Shown here piece by piece: positions 24,888-38,028 of a DNA stretch of 64,000 bases. The notes below the pieces were generated by a model that did not search any database, was not told the origin of the DNA, and saw nothing but the letters and a program-made list of their open reading frames with translations. The DNA lies in NCBI GenBank assembly GCA_017165825.1, contig CM029386.1, forward strand, positions 10,137,951-10,201,950. The letters run 5' to 3'. Both the position numbers and the translations under genes were made by a program. The first letter of the stretch is position 1; the number at the start of each line of letters is the position of its first letter. This DNA comes from Hepsetus odoe. Its lineage: Eukaryota > Chordata > Actinopteri > Characiformes > Hepsetidae.

Positions 24888-25053
24888 ATTATGCTTGTCA
24901 CTACAGGATGACATGAATATTTTGGTGTAAAAGTACTGCTAATGCTAGCATTAATAAATAAGGTTGCTAGCTTAAAAGTTTCGAAAAATCAAGCTAAATC
25001 CTGTTGGTCTGTATTTATTTGTACAGGAGTTGGAGTGGGCACAATACTTATTT
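24888..25053 (+). repeat. 166-bp direct repeat, copy 1
   Basis: Starts at ATTATGCTTGTCACTACAGG and ends near GGGCACAATACTTATTT. About 90-95% identical by eye to 25508-25673, in the same orientation and offset by 620 bp. The family is unknown. Confidence 0.8.
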
Positions 25054-25507
25054 TGCCAATTTCCATTGTTTTTTGAACTGTATAATTCAGTCACAGGATC
25101 GTTTCTTTATTAACCTGTGAGTACTGATTGATTTGTGGTATTATGGTCAGTTTGTGTGGTGTAAAAGGCCCCTCATTTTAACTATAGAGTGTCCTGGTAT
25201 TCTGCTAGGCGCAGAGCAGGTCAGCAATTAAGCTCTTATCCTCTTTGGTGGGAGCTTTATTGCTGATCTAATTCACTGTATCTGTGATGTGAATTTGTTT
25301 GTGGCCAGTGTATTTGTTATTATGGGTATGTTTTGTTATTTTGTTTGTTTTGGGTACTCTTTGGGGATTTTGTGTAATTATTGGGGGGTGAATGTAACCA
25401 GGTCATTATAGTATTGTTATAATAATTACATAAAATCTGTTTTAAATCCCAAACTGTTCCTGTTCTACCTGACTGTGAGGACCTCCAAGCCTGTACTTGT
25501 GCTTATT

Positions 25508-25673
25508 ATTATGCTTGTCACTACAGGATGACGTGAATATTTTGGTGTAAAATTACTGCTAATGCTAGCATTAATAAATGAGGTTGCTAGCTTAAAAGTT
25601 TCGATAAATCAAGCTAAATCCCATTGGTCTGTATTTATTTGTATAGTAGTTGGAGTGGGTGCAGTACTTATTT
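25508..25673 (+). repeat. 166-bp direct repeat, copy 2
   Basis: Second copy of the unit at 24888. Its downstream edge (GGAGTGGGTGCAGTACTTAT, then TTGGAGGTGTTTGTC) recurs a third time as a short piece at 25809-25860, so the unit extends at least 30 bp further than copy 1 shows. Confidence 0.8.
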
Positions 25674-28394
25674 GGAGGTGTTTGTCTTTATTTTCTACTA
25701 TTAGGTATGTCAAAATGCATTTAAATTAGCATTTTATTCCAAATATGTATATGTAAGTGCACACATGCCACCCTGCCACTTTTTCTACAATTCCCAGGAG
25801 GGAGAGGAGCTGGAGTGGGCACAATACTTATTTGGAGATGTTTGTCTTTTATTTTTTCACTGTCAGAATAAAAGAAGATGAACTCCAAAGAGATTCCCAT
25901 GTCGCGTCCATAAAACTAAACCAGTCACATATACTGGTGCCCTTCATAGTTTATAGCTACAGAATTTTGCTAGACAATCTGATTCTCTGCATCATTTAAT
26001 GTCATTCACTTTTTAAATAGTTTTGGCACATCTTGAAATCGATCAATAAAAATAAAATCTGAAGTGTAAAGTTGGTTAGATCGTAACCAAACCATGACTC
26101 ATATACCACAGAACAAATTGTGATGTGAACGTGTACACTGAGCAGTTCCTTGCATCAGTTTTGTATTGAACTTTATAACATATATTTACTTTTCCCCCTC
26201 CTTTTCTATATCCTTCATTTTTCTCATGACTCGTTTTCTTCCTTTACTTCTATTCCATTCTCCCAACAAGGAGAATCTGACAGATTTTTTTATGTTCCCC
26301 ATCTATAACTTGTAAAAATAATTACAGAGGCAACTAACTTTGCCTCTCATTATGCTACATATTACATATTTATAAATACATATTTATAAAAGGCATGGTA
26401 GCCTATGCACAAATACTGGTAGCCATAGTGAGACTTGTCTCTAGATGTTGTCCTCTTTTACTACTTATTTATATAAGTGTGTCACTGACTGAATTTACCA
26501 CCTAAACCCCCCGGATGTTTTAATTAACCAATAAATGGAAAATAATTGAGAAAAAAAAATAAAAGCAATGTTTAAATGAATAGATGTGACTTTTAAGGGT
26601 AACGTGTCCTCAAATGTTCTATTATTGCAGCTATAAAATAAACGCTAAGCTCTCATATGTTTATTGCCTCTCCGCTGGGTACAGTGACCTGAAAAATTCT
26701 GATAAAATGTTTGTACCTCTAGTCACTTAACCTGAACTTCCATCAGCAATTCCCTCATCTTTCAGTCACCATGCCGAATGCCCTCAAATCTCTGGTGCTG
26801 CTGTGGCCTAGATAAAGCTGCTATCCGCTAATGGGTGCCTATCTGGATATTGACCCTTTGCAGTCACAGCTTATAACTTACATTATTTCATTATTTTGCT
26901 CTAATCTACAAGAGCAAAGAGAGTAAAATTTTCTATGAAAATAAATGAATAAAAAAGTACCCACATACTATAATCATTCAGTTAGCTTACATAGCATTCA
27001 GTCAATAAAGGAAATGTTCATGATCTTAACAACGACTATGATCATTTTAGCCATAAGCATTAGGTAAATAAAAAATGTGTTTCTATGAGAGTTTTCCTTC
27101 AACTGCTGGTTAATTAAGTTGGCAGTCTCACTATGATAGCTGAACAATTTGAAGAAAATATCTAAATCTGTTCTCATTTAAATGCACATTTGTTTCAATT
27201 TTTTTTTCTCCATAACCCCATGAGGCTTGAGAACCAAATGTAATGTGTAAGACCACTCTGCATTATTAGATTTTATTATTAACAAACTCCCCCCATTTGG
27301 AACATTCTCAATTTTGAATAATGTAGTATATAATTAAAACTGCAGTGCTGAAAATTTCTCTCTTTCAATTTGTGATTTTAATATTTAAAACAAAAGTCAG
27401 TACATTTTCATGAAGACAGTAATAAAAATCAGCTCACATGAAATTCAGATTCTATCTCCGTTCATCACATTTAATCAGAAACAGGCAATAACAATATCAA
27501 AATGTATGTAATGATGAACAGTTGAAATTTCTGATTTCATCAAAATAAACTGTGACTAGTACTTCATGTGTAGAAAATAGCTAAAGAAAAAACCAAAGAA
27601 ATAATTTAATTACAATAAAATTGCAAATCTTATTTTAGATTTGACAAATGAACATTGCAAACTCCGTTGTAACATTGGTGCTTTAGTTTTGTATCTTTTG
27701 TTCTGTTCAGTTCAGTTAATAAAGTCAAGTGTGAGAATCCCAGGTAGCATTTATGTTCTACCCATGCCACCCCAGTGTTACACTGGGTAAATGACATGAA
27801 AATGTTGGCCCTAAAGTCCTGCTATTTTGGCCATGAGATAAAGCTCAAGGAGAACAAAAATAAATAAAATTAAATTAAAAAAATTCTGTAATTTGGAATA
27901 TAGTTATTTAAAATGCAGACTTTTTTGTTTTTATCATTATACACAAATGTTAATTTTAGCCAAAACAATAATCTTTTTTCTGTAAACAATATGCAATCAC
28001 ATGTCGTACAGACTAAAAATATGGTCCAACAAATCACATCTTGGGTAATATCGCATTCTGTCTCAAACTGAAAAAGCTAAACAACCATTTTGTTTTTTTG
28101 GCAAATTCATTTATTTGTTACATTCAATTTATGTTAGCTTAATAAAGCATGTTCTCTAAATGTTTGTTTAGTTAACTGACTCTGTTCGACCAGATGCAGA
28201 AATATTTCTATTTGATGAGCTTGTATCACCTTCAATTAAATTTAGGGCTATGAAAGATGTAAATGAGATTGTTATTCTTTAATAAAGCACCTGGTGCATT
28301 TGAGCTTTTTTGAGTATTTTTACAAAATGTGCTTTTGAAAGAAGTGAAGGTATAGCCTGTTCTTTGACTGGTATTTATGGCATTTCGATGTTGC

Positions 28395-28550
28395 TTTACC
28401 TCCCCCAAGGCCACTTAGGAGAGGGTTGTACAAATAGCTGTAGCCCTTGGGGAAGGTCTCGTTTAATGAAACATACTCATTAGGTCTAATACAGGTTTCT
28501 GTAAGACATAAGATGTCAAATTCCTCAACAGTGATTATTTCAATAACCAT
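28395..28550 (-). mobile_element. L2-like LINE endonuclease fragment
   Basis: The minus frame reads EEFDILCLTETCIRPNEYVS, then ETFPKGYSYLY and a glycine-rich SGLGGG end. The ILCLTETxxxPxE block followed by GRGGG is characteristic of the apurinic-like endonuclease domain of L2/CR1/Rex1-type LINEs; the Glu of TET is a catalytic residue in this family. Only about 50 residues remain. Confidence 0.75.
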
Positions 28551-31306
28551 GCCAGAATAATTCCCAGCTTTAGATCCAAGGTGATGTGGTTAGTTTAGGC
28601 AGGCTGTCTGTGGCTTAGCCTCTGTACTAGTATATAAGCAGCTGATACCTGAGCTACTCTGCCGACTAACTACCAGACTATGAGCTCAGCTGCAGGAACT
28701 GAGAGCCCTCTCAGCCTAGAAGAACAGGTTTTCCCTGAAGTGTGAACCTACTGACTATGTAACCCACTTTGTTTTCCAAGCACCACTTTGACATCAAGCA
28801 ATCTAGACTTCGGTGCCACACCACATTGGCATTTGGCCTGCACTGGTATTCTCAGCTGGCACTTCATAGAGCAGGGCAAACCCCTTTGACACAGGAAAGG
28901 AGGGTGGGGAGTCAATTAAGTGGTGTTTGCACTACGCCACCGCAATACCACCTATTTGGCTTGCTGCAAGCATCCTACAGCCAGAGTTGAGGAAATGCTA
29001 ACTCTTTCTAAGGCACCCAGAGCTGCTGGCAGTGAGTCTGACTGTAATTTACTAGCACTTACTAATGTCTGGAGTGACAAAAGATGAAAAGGGAGGAGAA
29101 CTACAGAAGCTGTAAGGTTAATATTGTTAAACAATATAATAATACAAAAAAATTGACTAATCAAATTGCAGTTTTGCACAAAATAGAAGTGATTTTTGTA
29201 TATTGTTTTCACAATAGGTCCCAAAATCTAGTCCTGACATAAAAAAAAGACTTTTGACTCCAGCATTGCTCTTTCATATCCTTATTTCTTCTAGAAAACT
29301 AACACCACTTCAGCACCTTTCATTTGCTTAGCAGAACATTTCAATCCTCTCTCTCACCTGCCTCAAGCGTTTCATAAATATTGGCATTTTCTTTTGATTT
29401 CTTTTTTATCTAAATACATTAGCAGTGATTCAAATATCTCCAAACAAGCATTTCTGTTACCTCATCTTTATTTTAATTTTTTTTTTTTTTAAGCAGGTTA
29501 AGAGAAACTGGCCTCCTGATTTAGAATGAGCTTTTTGTGACCACAAACATAAATAAAGTAAAAGAATAAAGAATCCTGCTACACTAGCTTCAATTAAATA
29601 GGAACAATCTTCCTCTTTTACTTATGCATGCAACATGCTCTGAAAAGTGCATTATGTATCATGATAACACAATTTACTACAATGGCAAAACAAAATCATC
29701 ATAGTGATTACCTATACCGCATCCTGAGACACACTACCAATTCTGTGCTACTCAGGTGCTAGATGCAGATGGAACAAGAGGAACATGTTTTGCTTGATGC
29801 AATGGCAACTGGGGTAAGTAGAAAAAATTGTATAAGTTGGACCATTAGAGATGGCTTTAACTGCAATTCAGAACAAGCAATTGAGCCATTAAAGGTATTT
29901 GCTTGTTTGTTTGTTTTTTAATCTCAGAAGAGAACTGCAAAAAAAAAAAAAAAAAGACATGGGAGAGAAAGCTTTCCTCAGACACATCACGCGCCATAGC
30001 TCAAGCAAAGACAGCAGTTATACTTTTTTTTTCTCTTTTATCCAAGCTTATCTTATCTGGACAAGCAACAGGCTGACCAAAAAGTGCAGGGTCAGATTAA
30101 AACAACTCAGCATATGATTTGGTCTCAGATTCTACACAACAAAATCACAAACACAAAACCATGCACTGCCACTTCTACCATATATGCATATGTAGCTTTA
30201 GGCTACACTTGACATCAAGGCACATAAAGCTTTACATTAATCTAGCTTTACCGCCATTGTTAAAATGCAGCCATATGTCTGAAGGATTAAGCTGACATTA
30301 AATCAACCTGCTTGACACCAGCCACTTGCTTAACACCAGCCTATACATAGTTGCTGCAGTTAAAAGGAAGAAAATTCTAACTCTATAAGTAACTCTATAA
30401 GAGAAAAAAATAACTTAAATGTTCCTATTTCCATCAATTTTTGCATTACATATTCAAAAATAAAAATCACCCTCATTTTATTTAGATTTTATAAAAATGT
30501 TTTTAAGCATTTTTGTTTTGACAGTAATTTATAACCAGTGTGCTGTAACAATGAATTAATCATGGAAACAAATTGACACCAAATTTTGCTATAGAAGCTG
30601 TATTTATGATCGCCCATTCATATGCAGTGTTTTCAAATACAGCTGTATCTCTTTTCAGTGTGTCACTGATATCATATTTTTGTTCTTGTCTGATCATTTA
30701 AAGTCTCCCTATACATGATTAATACTTGTTTAGTCTCTATAACCATGTGCCGGGCTTCAATACCCATTAGGAGGTGAAGTTATGTGAATAAAGACATATT
30801 ATGAGATCAAAATATATTTATATTTTAATCAACAGTATTTTATAAAGAGTAGATTGAATTTCCATCAAACGTAAATAATATATTTAAAAAAACAAAAAGG
30901 ACAAATAGGTTCATCACACAAGTTATGATATTCAGCCATGCAATCCTACACTTACTGGGACGTGTTATGCTAAGTTGAGGCACGTTTCACCATCTTTTTT
31001 CAATCCTTTACGGAATCACCACGTCAAATTAATTCTAAGAACGGTAGCGGTTAGAAAGGGCACTGACTAGCTGCAGGGTTCTTGAACTGTCACAGAAAAT
31101 CCTTAGCTCCATGGGAAGCTTAATGCGGAATCTCAGTCCTGATCCTCTTTGTGGTTAATTGTATTTGGAGTGAGGGTTACTAGGACAACATCTGACATGG
31201 GAAATCTTTAAAAAATCCATTGCTCTCTGATTTTCATTTCAAGACTACATTATAAAAGGCATATATGTATTCCTAGAAGTAGTATTCACAGGAAAGAATT
31301 ATGGCA

Positions 31307-31346
31307 AACATGTACAGCACACCTGCAACATGTACAGCACACCTGC
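31307..31346. repeat. 20-bp perfect tandem duplication
   Basis: Two exact copies of AACATGTACAGCACACCTGC. Confidence 0.95.
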
Positions 31347-34300
31347 AAGTTTACTAGTATAAAACCCAGCCTCAGATTTACAGCAAAGTATTCAGTGGTG
31401 CTGACCTTGATAGATCTCCAAACCTACTCCTGGAGAGTTCCTTTCTGCAGTCATAGCCTATATGAACTAAATAGTATCCAGTGAGCCATGTTCAACTGCA
31501 TTTTGATATTCCAAAGCTAGCTATTATTCTGAATTAGTGACATTTGCCTTCAGGTTGTGTAGCCCTCCCCAACACTCTGGAAAGCAAACATGCCAGAAGG
31601 AGCTCTTAGGGATGCGATATAGAAGGGCAATGTCTGGTTCCCATAAGAACTAGAAGATTGGTCTAAAAATGTTTTTTATCAGAATAAAAAAAGCATAAAG
31701 GGACATATTGTGGTGTACTTTGTTGATAATGTTGATTTTTGATAATGTAAAGATACAATAAAAATACATAAGTATAATCTCTTGTGATATTTAAACCAAA
31801 AATGCTATCATTTAAGTCTCAGATTACAAGAAAGTAAATGTTTCTTCTGCCCCATCGCAAATACACCCTCTTAGGTATGTCCAGGGATTCTACAGCTCTT
31901 CATTACGTCCTGGGAAAAAAGAGAAATAAAACAAAAAATCTTCGAGAAGACCTGACAAAAGGCAGGGCTGAGAACCACTTGCATACTTTACCAAGACCTC
32001 TCTTTCATTTATTTAAGTAAAACATGTGCATTTGTCAAAAGGTATTACTTTTTTAGCATCTGAAACAAAGCAGGAACAAATAATTAACAGCAAATCAGAA
32101 ATCCCACTGAGTATAACTTCAAATGTCCATCCTTCAATTCTCAATCATTTGCATTTATGTTATTTCAAATAAAGTTGTTCCTATTGCTCTCTCTGATATC
32201 CTGCTACCATTTTGCCCAAGGAGACAGTTACACAAGTAACAATGGCATCCCTTCAAATAACTTTTGTAGTACCTTCTTGAAGAGACAAAGATGTGAGAAA
32301 TGGTTCCCATTTTTCAGTTTTATAGCCAATTGTATTAATGTCCAAACACACAAAACTAGCAATGCTGGGTGGCTTAAGGCCAGCACATACTTCTTCAAAG
32401 TCATGTGTAACCAGCCACTTAGTGTTTTCTAATAGCCCTTACTAACAACATCATTGGACAACTCAACACATTTGGAGGAGAACATAAAATGCCATGCTTA
32501 GTGGATCTCACAGAAAGTGTCAATTATCTTGACCTCTTGGCCACAAATGACTAGATTGTACTTGCAATCTCCAAATGGTAAGGTCAAAGCTTACGAGACA
32601 TGCTCTTTTTTGTTTTCTTATGACAATGAGTTAAGCATTACCTGCTGTACTACTCCCTGCTAAATATGGGTGGGCAACATGGCAAAAATATAACCTATAT
32701 AATAAATATAATCTTGATACACCAAGCAATGTTTGGAACACACAATAAGCCATTATATTTATTTTGACTGAAAATCTGGTAAGTTTTAATAGAAAAGCCA
32801 TATAAACACAGATAGAAAGTTTTTATTAACTCACACACTTTACTTCACTAAATCCAGTTAAACATGACTAACTAGGCTTTCTTTGCTGATAAGTGTTATG
32901 TCACATTTCTCAGAAAAGAATATTGTGATGTACTTTATCACGACAATGATATATATCATCCTACTGCCCATCCCTACTGGTATAGCAACCAATGGTTACT
33001 ATAAGTGGCCAAAGTCGAGACAGGGACAGAGATCACACAACACTTGTCTATTCTGTGTCCCCGCAGAGTTGAGAGTGAAGTTCTGTGCTGACAGACACTG
33101 ACATTTGTTACCATGGGCAGCAGTGGCCAGCAAGGAAGAAGCCAATGGCGTGAGGGCACACGTAGCATATGTGTGACACAGATGAGGAGAGTGGAGGAAT
33201 GCCAAGGGTGAGAAGGGAAGAAATGGCATATGGAGTTGTGCTGGGGGCTACATGTGTCTCTGAGTGACAGCATATGGGCTGACTCTTGAGGATAGCTGCT
33301 GCTGTGATACATGGATAAAGAGGGAAAGATTTATCAGTGGTTGGATAGACCAGAAGACAGACAGACAGCTGAAAAGAATGTTCTCTCTCCTCCAAAAAAA
33401 GAAAAAGAAAAAGGAAGAAATCCCAGTTATAACCACAGACACACTGTGACAGTAAAACAGGGTTTTCGTCTAGCTTTGCCTATTTCTGCATCTGTTTCAT
33501 ACTGTGAGTGATAGTGTTGCAGTGCTTTGACTAGAAGCAAACAGTTTTTTAATTAAAAGAGTTTTTTTAATTTGTATCTTTGATAAAAAAAATATGCCTT
33601 GATAAAAAAAATATGAATATTTGAGGCAGAATAGCAGGTCATCAACAATAACACAATTATTTTACAGCAGATATAAGTGAGACCTAAACCTCATTTTGCT
33701 TTTTAGGACATAATTTATGGAATCGAAGCACTATAAAAGGTCTATAAAAACCAAAATAATGGAATTTATTTTCAATTTCTAAGAACCGCAGTGGTCAAAG
33801 TAAAATAAAAAAAATGCAAGGCTGAACAAGCATTACAGCTCCATTGAACATTCAGCTTCATTCATTCCCTCTCAACTTTTTTCACAATACGTGCAGTGTT
33901 CTGTGAGGTTCAAATCTAATAAAGAAGGTGTTTCATTACCACTTCATGGCTCTTTTTTATTGGCTAGTATTTTTATTGCTTTTTTGTAAAGGATACATTA
34001 GAAAATATAACAATATATTTCTCACTATTGATTACAGTCAAAATATTCTTCTGACAATATTGTGATATTGTCAGTGATTAAAGTATACAGACCAGCTGCA
34101 TGTTTCTTTCCAAGGAGAGCATAATTTGTCCTGTTTAACTGGATTGAGTGAAGAACATTGTAGTCATATTTTTGTGATACTCCTGTTTTTCCTTCATCAT
34201 TCAACATTAAGGATGTGAGAAATAATAAATACCATGACATATGCATGATAAAAAAAATTTGGTATTGGGCTTTTATATTTTAATCATATCCCCCAGCTCT

Positions 34301-34942
34301 AGTGTCCATCAAATCTAAAATGTAAGGCAGAAATTACAGTTAAATCATGATATGATTTTAGGAGTATATCCTAAATATTTTATTATTTTATCTAAATGAA
34401 TGCAATTTTGTAAAGGTAATGCTAACATTACCTCTATCTGAAATATTCAAAATTACTTTGAAGAACATCAGCATGGAGGGAAGGCTACTGAATACTGAGT
34501 GTTCGACAGCTTTCAGTAAAATGCCAAGTCATTGTGTATGTTGTATGTGATCTACTTTCTGCTTTATCCTTTTAAGAAAATGCTCCCAGGTTATACCTTT
34601 TTTGTTAGCTTTGTTCTTTTACTTTCGCAGCATTATTTTGCCTTATTATGGGTATGACCCTGTAAGTGAACTGCTGTATGCAGCATAATTATTTCTTAAA
34701 TGGAAACTTGAGAGCCACTAGTAAGAGTCAACCAGTAGGTTCTGCAAAAAACGAGTGCACACATTGTCAGACCTCCTTGAAATGAGCATTTTCAGAAGGC
34801 ACTGAATATTAAATCAAACGCAAACACTGGATCAGAATAACCATTATGTTAATGGTTCATTCATGCCAGGATCCTCTAAGGACAAGGCAGTTTATTTTGT
34901 CTATAAATAATAGTTTTGTATCTTCATTCTCTACTTAGATTC

Positions 34943-34946
<4 letters not shown>

Positions 34947-34988
<42 letters not shown>

Positions 34989-35018
34989 TATATATGTGTG
35001 TGTGTGTGTGTGTGTGTT
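34947..35018. repeat. (TA)n(TG)n compound microsatellite
   Basis: About 15 TA units, an ACATATACAT interruption, then about 12 TG units. Confidence 0.95.
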
Positions 35019-35418
35019 TCTCATGTTGTGATTTTTTTTCAAAAGCTATGCTACAGAAAAAGAACAACAATCACAGATTTAACTTAATTTTTGATTCACC
35101 TGTTTTGATATATTATTTATACTTGATAAATATGATTATATGAAGTAACATTAACTGCTAAGGTCCTTTGGGAGACAACTGTCACTTCAATATGCTGTGA
35201 TATGGACCAAAAACATCAGAAGTTTTAACTATACTGTGATACAATTTTTTGCCTGTAATGTTCATGAATGAGCACTGCTCTTGGAATCACTAGGGCTGGG
35301 CCATTGGATCAATGAAGGCTGACAGATATCATGACTGAGACCACCCCTTTACTGTGCTTTGTTCTATTGTTGTTTAGTGGTGTTTGGGAACAGCTTCTAG
35401 GTGCAATACCACCAAATT

Positions 35419-35491
35419 GCCCGGCTAGCTCAGTCGGTAGAGCATGAGACTCTTAATCTCAGGGTCGTGGGTTCGAGCCCCACGTTGGACG
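35419..35491 (+). tRNA. tRNA-Lys (CTT), almost intact, head of a chimera
   Basis: 73 nt fold as a cloverleaf with anticodon CTT in the loop CTCTTAA, D arm GCTC...GAGC and T arm GTGGG/CCCAC. The A box TAGCTCAGTCGG and B box GGTTCGAGCCC are intact. By memory it matches the vertebrate tRNA-Lys-CTT except for one G-to-A change that leaves C2 opposite A71 in the acceptor stem. No encoded CCA. No clear pol III T-run follows; instead a LINE-like 3' tail begins within about 12 nt. It could therefore be a retroposed copy or SINE head rather than a working tRNA gene. Confidence 0.85.
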
Positions 35492-35644
35492 CTTAACTTA
35501 TTTCTGCACTTGTTGCCCCGTGTTGTGTTGTGTCTTTTCTTGTGTGTAGCACCAGGGTCCTGGAGGAACGTTATTTCGTTTCACTGTGTACTGTGTATAT
35601 GGCTGAAATGACAATAAAATCCTACTTGACTTGACTTGACTTGA
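35492..35644 (+). mobile_element. LINE 3' tail fused to tRNA-Lys
   Basis: From 35503 (TCTGCACTTGTTGCC) to the terminal ACTTGACTTGACTTGA repeats, this segment matches the 3' end of the LINE-like sequence at 39366-39538, including the GTAGCACCAGGGTCCTGGAG and GACAATAAAATCCTACTTGA stretches. Together with the tRNA it makes a unit of about 225 bp. AAATT just before the tRNA (35414-35418) and AAATT at 35645-35649 could be a short target duplication. Confidence 0.75.
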
Positions 35645-36018
35645 AAATTCTGGTAATTGTAACACATTACTTCCTACTGCCTTCAGGTATTGGGATGATA
35701 CTGTAAGTCTCTGCCATATTGACCAACCCTTAATCTGGGCCACCTTGGAATATCTCATCGTCACCCCTTTCAAAATAACTCTGTACTGCTTCTATGGCAA
35801 CCACTGACACAGGAAAGCAAAGGAGAGCAACCATCTCGAGGTCTGAGCTGTATGGCCAAGGGTGAATTCACAGCACTTGTTCTTGTCAATGTGATAGCGG
35901 ATGAGAAAAATCGATCACTCTCGCCCACATTTCACAGTTCACTGAAGCATGCAGAGATGCCAGTAGACAGTCCACCTATGCATCTGGGTCATCAAGAGCT
36001 ACTGAACCATTAAAAAAA

Positions 36019-36021
<3 letters not shown>

Positions 36022-36055
<34 letters not shown>
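36022..36055. repeat. (CA)n microsatellite
   Basis: About 17 CA units after a poly-A run. Confidence 0.95.
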
Positions 36056-36057
<2 letters not shown>

Positions 36058-36769
36058 CAATATTTACCACGTGCCGATAGAAACATGTCTACTTGTCAAT
36101 TAACTAATAAATGACTAGTCATAAATCTGCTCACAAAATGTTCTTCATAAAAACCCTAAACTTCCACAGGCTTGATTTTACAAAAACCTAAATGAATTTT
36201 CCATTATCAATAACATTTTGCGCTGGTTAAACAAAAGCTATTTTTCATTGACTCATAATCTTTTAAATACATCAAATCAACATTTTCTCTTTTTCACTGC
36301 CCTAATCCCTAATTTTCACTGCCCTTTCTACATGGACACTACTCAGTAATTAAATGAATTGCTTTGCATCAAAATTGATTTACCAGCAGAACTCAAAGAG
36401 CAGACTGAAGCTAATGACTCATTTCATGAACTGACCTTTGACCGCTCTTTGGATTAAACCTCACCCTAGACTACTGACTAGCCAGTTAATTGAACAATCC
36501 CTAATCAGTACAACACCAACAAAAGGCCAAGGATAGCAATAACCTAGTACAATATCATGAAACTTGAATAGGGTTTCACTCACTCATTTTCTTAGTTGCT
36601 TGTACTTTTTAACTGTATTTCAGAAAAGTATGCATTACTGTAGCATATTAATTAACAGTAACAAAAATACTATCATGTCCATGAAGTGCTGATAAAACTG
36701 CCTTTAACAACAGACCAATAAAAACCCTTCAGAGAAACAGAAATATTCTCTTGCACTTTATTCTTATAT

Positions 36770-37140
36770 GCCATCCATCCTTTTATCCACCCATCCATCC
36801 ATTCATTCATTTACCCATTCTTCCATATTAAAAGCTGTTTACCCTAACCAGAGTCACAGGAGGTTCTGAAGACTATTCCAGCACTTAAAAAGAAAAGGGT
36901 GTAGAAATGCTGAACAGGTTGCCAGTCCATTGTAGAGCCGACACTCAAACACACACATAAGAAGTCATTTAGCATTTTAAATCCAACTGACATACATGTC
37001 AATGGATTGTGGGCGGAAACTAGTGCTTGTGGAGGAAACCCACACAGATGGGGGGGGGGTGCAAACATGCAAACTGCACACAGAAAGGACAAAACATTCT
37101 GGCTGCGAGATGATGGTGCTAATCACTGCACAACCATATT
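36770..37140 (-). mobile_element. Widespread fish interspersed repeat (SINE-like)
   Basis: A CCATCCATCC-rich left end is followed by blocks AACAGGTTGCCAGTCCATTG, GTCAATGGATTGTGGGCGGA, GGAGGAAACCCACACAGATG and GCAAACTGCACACAGAAAGG, then GATGGTGCTAATCACTGCAC. This order is that of a common teleost repeat whose head is at the right-hand end. An internal deletion and a poly-G run are present. Confidence 0.65.
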
Positions 37141-37780
37141 GATCTATATTTGTCCAATCAATAGTGGTTGTACAAACCAACAGTTAGCTTTTCTGCTTGC
37201 TCTGTTCCTGTTTTTGTATACTCTTTGAAGTCATTATTTTTTAGTCTTGTAATCTTCATTTTTCCTGGCATGTTTGCAATTTGCCCGTTGGTGATTAGTA
37301 GGAAGGCTTATTCAAAAATCAACTAACCACTACAACCACTTAGTAATACAGGAAACATGAACTAACCAAGAATGGTTTGACTGCAGAAATGCAGATTCAG
37401 AACAGCAGATTCATAACAGTAGCAGCACTGAACTCATGCACAATAGCATATACAGACATCGATCGTGTGTTCGCTGGTTGTATGTGCTTCTTATAGTCAG
37501 TAAACTATCTTTTCTTTCGTTGTTTTCCTGTGTGTGTACTCTTGTATTGCTTCAAAAAAGTTGTTGATTTATATCTATGTTGATTTTAAGGTTCCTTTAC
37601 AAATGTTGACCAAATCATTTGTTCTACAATGTGGAAAAATGAATTAATTTATACAGATTTTAATTTCTTGTACACTCACAAGTATCGAAAGTGATGAAGA
37701 ATAATTAAGACTTTTTAATAATTCAGCCTTTAACATCACTATACAAAAAAAACCAAAAAAAAAACAGTTTTTTCAAGGTT

Positions 37781-38028
37781 TGGTTTGGACATGTCCAGAG
37801 GAGAGATGAGGATTATATTTGGAGGAGGATGTTGAAGATGGAGCTGCCAGGAAAGAGGAAAAGGGGAAGACCAAAGAGGAGGTTTATGGATGTGGTGAGA
37901 GAGGACATGCAGGTAGTCGGTTTGAAGGAGGAAAATGCAGAGGACAAGAAGAAATGGAAACTGATGATCTGCTGTATCGACCCCTAAACGGAAACAGCCG
38001 AAAGAAGAAGAAAAAGAAGAAGAAGATG
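37781..38028 (+). mobile_element. RTE-like LINE 3' end with open C-terminus
   Basis: From 37781 to the TAA at 37985-37987 the frame is open for 68 codons: WFGHVQRRDEDYI, then ELPGKRKRGRPKRRFMDVV and REDMQVVG. This is the C-terminal region found after the reverse transcriptase of RTE-like elements. A GAA/GAAGAA-rich tail ends at about 38028. The 5' part of the element is absent, as expected from truncated reverse transcription. Confidence 0.8.

Noticed and set aside
28632..28640. TATATAAG as a promoter TATA box near 28.6 kb
   Set aside because: Isolated match in AT-rich DNA with no open frame, donor site or CpG island downstream.
32157..32432. 91-codon frame starting with a signal-peptide-like MLFQIKLFLLLSLISCYHFAQG
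   Set aside because: Hydrophobic N-termini arise often from T-rich DNA; no downstream motif, no Kozak context or splice evidence.
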